From Leucobacter sp. UBA1945 (GTDB lineage Bacteria; Actinomycetota; Actinomycetes; Actinomycetales; Microbacteriaceae), in contig DDEV01000014.1 in assembly GCA_002336855.1 (NCBI GenBank), positions 8,244 through 27,423 on the forward strand: a DNA stretch of 19,180 nucleotides, in the 5' to 3' direction. Positions 13,969-19,180 of the stretch are shown here, one piece after another. Each line of letters opens with the position of its first letter. Position 1 is the stretch's first letter. The notes under the pieces were generated by a model, which searched no databases, had not been told where the DNA came from, and saw nothing but the letters and a program-made list of their open reading frames with translations. Both the position numbers and the translations under genes were made by a program.

Positions 13969-14886
13969 ATGTCGAACGGGGATTTCGACGGAGGCTACTC
14001 GCAGCCTCAGCAGCAACAGCAGGTGGCGCCACAGCAGGATGCGCCGCCACACGCACAGCAGCCGGGCACAGCGCACACTCAGCCTGGTATCCGGCCCAAG
14101 AGCGGGCTGCTGCTGGCGCTCAGCATTCTGAGCGGTGTGCTGCTGCTCACCACAATCGTGTTCGCTGGAACAACTGTCTGGCTCTTCTCGACCCGCAGCG
14201 CGCCCGCAGCAACCGATCAGAAGAACGACCCCGACGCCGAGGGCGAGAAAGCCGACCAGAAGGAGGGTTCGGAAGTGATGCTCGGCGGGGTTCCCGTCGA
14301 GGTGACTTCTGATCTCAAGTTCGGCTCGTTCGGACTCAGCGCTCCCGATGGTTCGAGGTTCAGTTCGATCTACGCGACAGTGAAGAACGACGACAAGACA
14401 AATGCTGCAGCAGTCTCGTTCGACATCACGGTCTACGACAAGAAGAACCAAATTCTCGGACGCACCCCGACGCACCTCTACCTCTTGCCCGGCCAGACCT
14501 CCATGTTCTACGGCATCGTAGACGCAGACATCACCTCTAGTGCAAGCGTCGCTATTGAGCAAACGAGAATGGAACGCTCTGCACCGGCCATCAGCGGCGG
14601 CATCAAGATCGACGAGCTTGGGATGGACGACGAATCGGGGTACGTGCTGGGCACCTTTACCGCGTCCCTCACCGCGGTCCCGGAGTTTCCAGACGTCTTC
14701 ATGGCGGCGTTCGACGGAGAGCGTCTTATTGCTGCCTGTTACGGAAGCCCCGACATTCCCGCAGAGGGTGCGTTTGAATCAGATTGCATTCTCGAGCCGC
14801 TCGGACAAGAGAAACTTTCTGGCGAGTTGAAGTTGCCAAAGGACGTGGAGTTCGAGGTGTATCTCGCCCTCGACGAACCGCGCTAG
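13969..14886 (+). CDS. Membrane-anchored extracytoplasmic protein with FxLYD-like domains
   Basis: I cannot name this gene. The 305-residue product has a glutamine/proline-rich cytoplasmic N-terminus (QPQQQQQVAPQQ, 12-23), one TM helix at about 45-74, an acidic linker (81-104), and an exposed C-terminal part. Residues about 132-184 (YATVKNDDKTNAAAVSFDIT, then VYDKKNQILGRTPTH, then LLPGQTSMFYG) resemble FxLYD domains: a strand, N-D turn, V-Y-D, then P-G-Q-T. A second similar block may span 222-300 (GTFTASLTAV, VFMAAFDGERLIA, PAEGAFESDCIL), with two cysteines (257, 273) possibly disulphide-bonded. It sits between terminators, so is probably transcribed alone. AGGGG lies before the ATG. Confidence is high that it is a gene and moderate on domain type. 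Confidence 0.8.
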   Translation: MSNGDFDGGYSQPQQQQQVAPQQDAPPHAQQPGTAHTQPGIRPKSGLLLALSILSGVLLLTTIVFAGTTVWLFSTRSAPAATDQKNDPDAEGEKADQKEGSEVMLGGVPVEVTSDLKFGSFGLSAPDGSRFSSIYATVKNDDKTNAAAVSFDITVYDKKNQILGRTPTHLYLLPGQTSMFYGIVDADITSSASVAIEQTRMERSAPAISGGIKIDELGMDDESGYVLGTFTASLTAVPEFPDVFMAAFDGERLIAACYGSPDIPAEGAFESDCILEPLGQEKLSGELKLPKDVEFEVYLALDEPR

Positions 14887-14892
14887 CTCACG

Positions 14893-14937
14893 GAGGCGTG
14901 ATCCTGGTGATCGATTCTTCGTCACGCTGGACGCCTC
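14893..14937 (+). terminator. Weak terminator-like inverted repeat
   Basis: GAGGCGT (14893-14899) and ACGCCTC (14931-14937) could pair across a 31-base loop just after the preceding stop. An alternative pairing, CGTGA/TCACG, exists inside. There is no U-tract, so this is a low-confidence call. Confidence 0.25.
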
Positions 14938-14963
14938 AGTTACTGATGCATAATTGAGGGCAT

Positions 14964-14980
14964 CGCGGTTGCTGACCGCG
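14964..14980 (+). repeat. Hairpin/operator-like inverted repeat in the thiolase leader
   Basis: CGCGGT and ACCGCG flank the loop TGCTG about 30 bp before the thiolase ATG. It lies ten bases after CATAAT (14949-14954), a possible -10 element without a good -35. It could be a repressor site or leader hairpin; the regulator is unknown. Confidence 0.35.
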
Positions 14981-15010
14981 AAGCAACGCTGCTGCAGAAG
15001 GAGCACGCAC

Positions 15011-16225
15011 ATGACCGACGCGTACATCTACGATGCCGTGCGCACACCGCGGGGCAAGAATCGGGGAGGGGCGTTGCACGGCACCAAGCCGATCGATCTC
15101 GCGGTCACGATCATCGATGCAATTCTCGAGCGAAACCCGGGGCTCAACCCGGCCCTCATCGACGATGTCGTGCTGGGTGTGGTGTCGCCGGTGGGTGAGC
15201 AGGGCGGCGATATCGCTCGCGCGGCGTCGCTGGTCTCGGGTTTGCCCGAGTCGGTCGCGGGCGTGCAGGTGAATCGTTTTTGCGCGTCGGGCCTCGAGGC
15301 CGTGAACCTTGCGGCGCAGAAGGTGGCGTCTGGCTACGAGCACTGGGTGCTCGCAGGCGGAGTCGAATCGATGAGCCGGGTGCCGATCGGCAGCGACGGG
15401 GGCGCGTACTTTCAAGACCCCGCGACCGGATACGACCAGTACTTCGTGCCGCAGGGCATCGGCGCCGATCTGATCGCCACGATCGAGGGCTTCAGCAGGC
15501 AAGACGTCGACGCTTTCGCGGTGCGTTCGCAGCAGCGCGCAGAAAAGGCATGGGTCGAGGGCCGCTTCGACGGTTCTATCGTGCCGGTGCGCGACATGAA
15601 CGGGGTGGTGGTGCTCGATCACGACGAGCACCGCAGGCCAGGCTCGACCGTCGAATCGCTCGGCGCTCTGCCCGCGAGCTTCGCGGCGATGGGCGAGCAA
15701 GCGGGGTTCGACGCGGTCGCCCTGCAGAAGTATCACTCGGTCGAGCGCATCAATCACGTGCACGGGCCTGGAAACTCCTCGGGAATCGTCGACGGCGCCG
15801 CGCTGCTGCTCATCGGCACGAAGGCCGCTGGTGAGGCCGCGGGTCTTCGCCCGCGCGCGAGAATCGTTGCGACGGCGGCCATTGGCTCCGAGCCGACGAT
15901 CATGCTGACCGGGCCGACCCCGGCGACGCTGAAAGCGCTCGATCGCGCCGGGCTCGAGGTGTCTGACATCGATTTGTTCGAGCTCAACGAAGCGTTCGCG
16001 GCGGTCGTGATGAAGTGGCAAAAGGATCTCGGCATTCCCGACGACAAGGTCAACGTGAATGGCGGGGCGATCGCCATGGGGCATCCGCTCGGAGCCACGG
16101 GGGCGATGATCCTCGGCACCCTGCTCGATGAGCTCGAACGACGCGACCTGAAGCGCGGGCTTGCCACGCTCTGCGTCGGCGCCGGCATGGGCATCGCCAC
16201 CATCATTGAACGTATCGAAGCGTAG
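15011..16225 (+). CDS. fadA: Acetyl-CoA acyltransferase (beta-oxidation thiolase)
   Basis: Cleaves 3-ketoacyl-CoA with CoA to acetyl-CoA and a shortened acyl-CoA, the last step of beta-oxidation. From the ATG at 15011 it has 404 residues. An open frame extends 57 bases upstream, but AAGGAG precedes this ATG and MTDAYIYDAVRTPRGK is the family N-terminus. The nucleophile is C91 in NRFCASGLEA, followed by NEAF (326-329). H358 lies in GGAIAMGHPLGATGA, and the second catalytic cysteine C388 in CVGAGMG, all intact. It is followed after seven bases by the fused hydratase/dehydrogenase, so the pair forms a FadA/FadB-type operon. Degradative thiolase is favoured over biosynthetic by that partner. Confidence 0.95.
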   Translation: MTDAYIYDAVRTPRGKNRGGALHGTKPIDLAVTIIDAILERNPGLNPALIDDVVLGVVSPVGEQGGDIARAASLVSGLPESVAGVQVNRFCASGLEAVNLAAQKVASGYEHWVLAGGVESMSRVPIGSDGGAYFQDPATGYDQYFVPQGIGADLIATIEGFSRQDVDAFAVRSQQRAEKAWVEGRFDGSIVPVRDMNGVVVLDHDEHRRPGSTVESLGALPASFAAMGEQAGFDAVALQKYHSVERINHVHGPGNSSGIVDGAALLLIGTKAAGEAAGLRPRARIVATAAIGSEPTIMLTGPTPATLKALDRAGLEVSDIDLFELNEAFAAVVMKWQKDLGIPDDKVNVNGGAIAMGHPLGATGAMILGTLLDELERRDLKRGLATLCVGAGMGIATIIERIEA

Positions 16226-16232
16226 GGGCGAG

Positions 16233-18437
16233 ATGATGACTGAAGCACTGGCAGAAGAGACGCAGGTGAACGCAGCACCGGCGAGCGCAATTTGCTACGA
16301 GCGCGACGCCGAAGGCATTGTCACGCTGACGATGGACGACCCGAACGGCTCGGTCAACCTGATGAACGAGGCGTTCAAGAGCTCGCTGAGGCAGGTGGTC
16401 GACCGGCTCTACGGCGAGCTGGACCAGGTGACCGGGGTGATTCTCGCCTCGGCTAAGAAGACATTCTTCGCAGGTGGCGATCTTGAGCGGCTGAGTACCG
16501 CGAACCCCGAGCAGGCGAGCGAAGAAACCGCGTACGTGAACGACATGAAGTCTGACATGCGCCGGCTCGAGACCATTGGCAGGCCAGTGGTCGCGGCCAT
16601 CAACGGCGCCGCACTCGGCGGCGGGCTCGAGGTCGCGTTGATCGCGCACCATCGGGTGGCGGCCGACAATGCGAGCACGCGCATTGGCTTGCCCGAGGTG
16701 AGCCTTGGCCTGCTGCCGGGCGGCGGTGGTATCAGCAGAGTGGTGCGCATGCTTGGGCTGCAGAAGGCGTTGAGCGAGGTCATTCTGCCGGCGACGAAGT
16801 TCACGGTGCAGGGCGCGCTCGAGATCGGGCTGATCGACGAGGTCGTGCCGAACGTCGACGATCTTGCGGATGCGGCGCGAGCGTGGATTCGTGAGCACCC
16901 CGACGCGGCGAAGCCGTGGGATCAGAAGGGCTTTCGCCTGCCGGGCGGGGCGCCCACGTCGCCGAGTGTCGCGGCGACGCTGCCGGCAATGCCCGCCATG
17001 CTGCGAAAGCAGCTCAAGGGTGCGCCGATGCCGGCGCCGCGCGCTGCACTCGCCGCTGCGGTCGAGGGTGCATACGTTGACTTCGACACCGCGTCGCTCA
17101 TCGAGACCAGGTACTTCGTGCACCTCACGCACGGCCAGGTCGCAAAGAACATGATCAAGGCGATGTTCTTCGACCTTGCGGCAATCAGTAAGGGCGCGAG
17201 CCGGCCGCAGGGGTACCCGCGAAGTCGCCCCAGGAAGGTGGGCGTGGTCGGAGCCGGCATGATGGGCGCCGCGATCGCATATGTCACGGCGAAGGCCGGC
17301 ATCGATGTGGTGCTCAAAGACGTGTCGCTCGAGGCTGCCGAGAAGGGCAAAGACTACGGCCGCGCACTCGAAGAGAAGGCGCTCGCGCGCGGCAAGACCA
17401 CCGTCGAGAAGAGCGAGGCGCTGCTCGCCCGCATTCAGACGACTGGCTCTGCCACTGATTTCGCCGGAGTCGACTTTGTGATCGAGGCCGTGTTCGAGTC
17501 GGTGCCGGTCAAGCAGGGTGTGTTTCGAGAGATCGAAGACATCGTCGTGCCAGATGCCGTGCTCGGTTCGAACACCTCGACGCTGCCGATCACTTTGCTT
17601 GCGGGCGGTGTGAAGCGCCAGAGCGACTTCATCGGTGTGCACTTCTTCTCGCCGGTCGACAAGATGCCCCTCGTCGAGATCGTGCGCGGCGAGCAGACGA
17701 GTGACGCCGTGCTCGCGAGGGTGTTCGACTACGTGCTTGCGATTCGCAAGACGCCGATCGTTGTGAATGATTCGCGTGGCTTCTTCACTTCGCGGGTCAT
17801 CAGCAAGTTCATGGCAGAGGCAGTTGCTGCGGTCGCCGAGGGCGTCGAACCCGCGAGCGTTGAGCAGGCGGCCCTGCAGGCCGGGTATCCCGCTGGCGCG
17901 CTGCAGCTCACCGACGAACTGACGCTCTCGCTGTCGCAGAAGATTCGCCTCGAGACGCGAGCCGCCTTTGAGGCCTCGGGTGGCCTGTGGGTATCTCACC
18001 CGTCTGAGCGGGTGATCGACGAGCTCGTTGCGCTCGGTCGCGTTGGTCGTCGCGAGCGCCGTGGGTTCTACGATTACGACGAATCGGGCAAGAGGATCGG
18101 CATCTGGCCCCGGCTGCGCGAGATGTACGGCGCGGGCTCACTTGAGCTGCCGCTCATCGATCTGCAGGAGCGCATGCTCTTCGCCGAGGCGCTCGACGCG
18201 ATCGCGTGCTTTGACGAGGGTGTGCTGACGAGCGTCGCTGACGCGAACATCGGCTCGATCTTCGGCATCGGGTTTCCGGCGTGGACGGGCGGCGTGCTGC
18301 AGTACGTGAACCAGTACGAGGGCGGGCTGCAGGGTTTCGTCGACCGGGCTCGCGAGCTAGCGGCCGCGTATGGCGAGCGGTTTGCGCCGCCGGCCTCGCT
18401 GGTGAGGCGGGCCGAAGCGGGGGAGCTGTACCTGTAG
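16233..18437 (+). CDS. fadB: Fused enoyl-CoA hydratase / 3-hydroxyacyl-CoA dehydrogenase (FadB/FadJ type)
   Basis: Carries out hydration of trans-2-enoyl-CoA and NAD-dependent oxidation of 3-hydroxyacyl-CoA. It has 734 residues. The crotonase domain (about 15-215) has the oxyanion-hole segments FFAGGDLE (78-85) and NGAALGGGLE (124-133), with both acid residues E133 and E155 (in LPEVSLGLLPGGGG). A linker leads to the Rossmann domain from about 335, with GAGMMG (340-345) and D363. The dehydrogenase residues are S449 (NTSTLP), H470 (HFFSPVDKMPL) and N512 (VVNDSRGFF). The C-terminal helical domain (about 512-734) ends in the duplicated family fold. Two adjacent ATGs (16233, 16236) could start it. 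It is seven bases from fadA, implying co-transcription and a functional complex. Confidence 0.95.
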   Translation: MMTEALAEETQVNAAPASAICYERDAEGIVTLTMDDPNGSVNLMNEAFKSSLRQVVDRLYGELDQVTGVILASAKKTFFAGGDLERLSTANPEQASEETAYVNDMKSDMRRLETIGRPVVAAINGAALGGGLEVALIAHHRVAADNASTRIGLPEVSLGLLPGGGGISRVVRMLGLQKALSEVILPATKFTVQGALEIGLIDEVVPNVDDLADAARAWIREHPDAAKPWDQKGFRLPGGAPTSPSVAATLPAMPAMLRKQLKGAPMPAPRAALAAAVEGAYVDFDTASLIETRYFVHLTHGQVAKNMIKAMFFDLAAISKGASRPQGYPRSRPRKVGVVGAGMMGAAIAYVTAKAGIDVVLKDVSLEAAEKGKDYGRALEEKALARGKTTVEKSEALLARIQTTGSATDFAGVDFVIEAVFESVPVKQGVFREIEDIVVPDAVLGSNTSTLPITLLAGGVKRQSDFIGVHFFSPVDKMPLVEIVRGEQTSDAVLARVFDYVLAIRKTPIVVNDSRGFFTSRVISKFMAEAVAAVAEGVEPASVEQAALQAGYPAGALQLTDELTLSLSQKIRLETRAAFEASGGLWVSHPSERVIDELVALGRVGRRERRGFYDYDESGKRIGIWPRLREMYGAGSLELPLIDLQERMLFAEALDAIACFDEGVLTSVADANIGSIFGIGFPAWTGGVLQYVNQYEGGLQGFVDRARELAAAYGERFAPPASLVRRAEAGELYL

Positions 18438-18464
18438 TTTCACCTCGTCACTTGCGGTCTCGGG

Positions 18465-18493
18465 TAGGCGCGAGTGAACTCGAAACGCGCCTA
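18465..18493. repeat. 8-bp inverted repeat between fadB and tRNA-Ala promoter
   Basis: TAGGCGCG (18465-18472) and CGCGCCTA (18486-18493) pair exactly, and an alternative inner pairing CGAGT/ACTCG is possible. It lies 28 bp after the fadB stop. A T-run (18504-18507) is ten bases away, so it may be a terminator of the fad operon or an operator upstream of the tRNA promoter. Confidence 0.4.
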
Positions 18494-18505
18494 AATGTGC
18501 TCGTT

Positions 18506-18534
18506 TTGCGCGTGCACAAGGATCCGGCTATAGT
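18506..18534 (+). promoter_or_regulatory. tRNA-Ala promoter
   Basis: TTGCGC (18506-18511) and TATAGT (18529-18534) are exactly 17 bases apart. Start near 18541 would give a 5' leader of about 58 bases before the tRNA, to be removed by RNase P. The -10 differs from TATAAT in one base. Confidence 0.75.
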
Positions 18535-18598
18535 TGTACAGTCGAGGCCGACGGGCGAAAGCCAGAAAGCCTCTGAGGTGCAGCGCAAGCCGCGTCTC

Positions 18599-18674
18599 GG
18601 GTCCTTAACTCAGTTGGTAGAGTGCCTGCTTTGCAAGCAGGATGTCAGGAGTTCGATTCTCCTAGGATCCACCA
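18599..18674 (+). tRNA. alaT: tRNA-Ala (anticodon TGC), CCA encoded
   Basis: Cloverleaf: acceptor GGGTCCT/AGGATCC, D arm ACTC/GAGT, anticodon stem CCTGC/GCAGG around TTTGCAA (anticodon TGC), and T arm AGGAG TTCGATT CTCCT. The third acceptor pair is G3-U70, the universal alanine identity element. The body is 18599-18671 (73 bases), with genomic CCA at 18672-18674. Confidence 0.98.
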
Positions 18675-18792
18675 TTTCAGACGTACTCGACTCTCGAGCG
18701 GGAACTCTCTCTAGTCATCGCGACAAGGAAATCTGCGGGACAGGTCATCATCTTCTGGTCTTCAGTCGATGTCGAATCTCACGAACGAGCTG

Positions 18793-19179
18793 TCAAGAGT
18801 TCTCGATCAGGCCGGCGACGATCTCGGTCGCGATGCCGTGGGAGTTGAACTTGCCGAAAAAGTGCACGGCCCCATAACCGAATTGGTACTCGCTCACGAC
18901 GTCGTCGTCGACGGGAAATCCCTCTTCGTCGAAGCTGAAGAGAAACGTGTAGCCCGCATCGCGTACCGGCGCCAGGTACGACGCTTCATGCTGGAGTCGT
19001 AGCGGTTCGTCTGCGATGCGGATCAGTGACGACGCAGCCGGATCGGCGGTGACTCGTTCCAGCGCGCGGCTCGCGATGAATGGGGCTCTTCGTATTCGAG
19101 GGTGTACGAGCGGTGTTCGGAGTGGCGGGATAGATAAAGATCGAGGTCTCTCGATGATGGAAGTTCTCACACTGCCCAT
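18793..19179 (-). CDS. Unrecognised protein at the right edge, possibly 5'-truncated
   Basis: I do not recognise this gene with confidence. The visible frame gives 128 residues from an ATG one base inside the window edge; a true start may lie outside, and no ribosome-binding site can be seen. The basic N-terminal part (RTPLVHPRIRRAPFIASRAL) leads to a C-terminal part that looks like real protein: SYLAPVRDAGYTFLFSFDEE, then GFPVDDDVVSEYQFGYGAVH, then FFGKF. The aromatic G-Y-T-F-L-F ... D-E-E-G-F-P ... G-Y-G-A-V-H-F-F-G pattern faintly recalls DUF1963/YwqG-like proteins, but I would not assign it. It converges on tRNA-Ala, with about 118 bp between them and no clear terminator. Confidence 0.55.
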   Translation of the reverse strand: MGSVRTSIIERPRSLSIPPLRTPLVHPRIRRAPFIASRALERVTADPAASSLIRIADEPLRLQHEASYLAPVRDAGYTFLFSFDEEGFPVDDDVVSEYQFGYGAVHFFGKFNSHGIATEIVAGLIENS

Positions 19180-19180
19180 C

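Noticed and set aside
13716..13970. Minus-strand 84-codon frame ending in a VGLPGLEPGTSSLSVKRSNH-type peptide
   Set aside because: This peptide is the antisense translation of a tRNA gene (here tRNA-Ile) and is a well-known false prediction in many genomes.
14936..16084. 382-codon open frame antisense to the thiolase
   Set aside because: Shadow of the thiolase with biased composition, no start signal and no domain.
16203..17999. 598-codon open frame antisense to fadB
   Set aside because: Antisense frames stay open in GC-rich genes; the protein is arginine/histidine-rich with no recognisable motif, while the opposite strand encodes complete catalytic motifs.

Overview
This window is the replication-origin region of an actinobacterial chromosome. 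High G+C, the gene contents and the protein sequences fit Microbacteriaceae (a Leucobacter/Microbacterium-like organism), but the genus is inferred, not shown. I see no transposase, prophage, CRISPR array or defence island. It is mostly a conserved housekeeping locus, and its interest lies in small sites (parS, DnaA boxes, DnaA-trios, promoters) rather than in a new gene system.

Left arm (1-3297, all minus strand, reading away from the origin): rpmH, rnpA, yidD, yidC, jag, rsmG and the 5' end of parA. Start/stop overlaps join rnpA to yidD, and yidC may overlap jag. The group covers ribosome and RNase P components, membrane-protein insertion, a KH/R3H RNA-binding protein, 16S rRNA methylation and chromosome partition. 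A good -35/-10 promoter precedes rpmH. A near-consensus parS site lies between jag and rsmG.

Origin (3298-5542): a regulatory gap holds divergent rpmH and dnaA promoters, with a DnaA box inside the proposed dnaA promoter. dnaA follows, then a 438-bp gene-free segment with clustered DnaA boxes and an AT-rich unwinding stretch. That stretch begins with a short run of DnaA-trio-like triplets next to two abutting boxes. This is the likely oriC.

Right arm (5543-13654, plus strand): dnaN, recF, a DUF721/DciA-like gene, gyrB, gyrA and a DUF3566 membrane protein. These cover the clamp, gap repair, probable helicase loading and supercoiling. Two parS sites are embedded in frame in recF.

Beyond gyrA (13655-19180): tRNA-Ile(GAT) with a strong terminator; a membrane-anchored secreted-face protein; a two-gene fatty-acid beta-oxidation operon (thiolase plus fused enoyl-CoA hydratase/3-hydroxyacyl-CoA dehydrogenase); tRNA-Ala(TGC) with its own good promoter; and, on the minus strand at the edge, a small unrecognised protein. 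The two tRNA genes usually lie close together after gyrA in actinobacteria, and here about 4.8 kb separates them.
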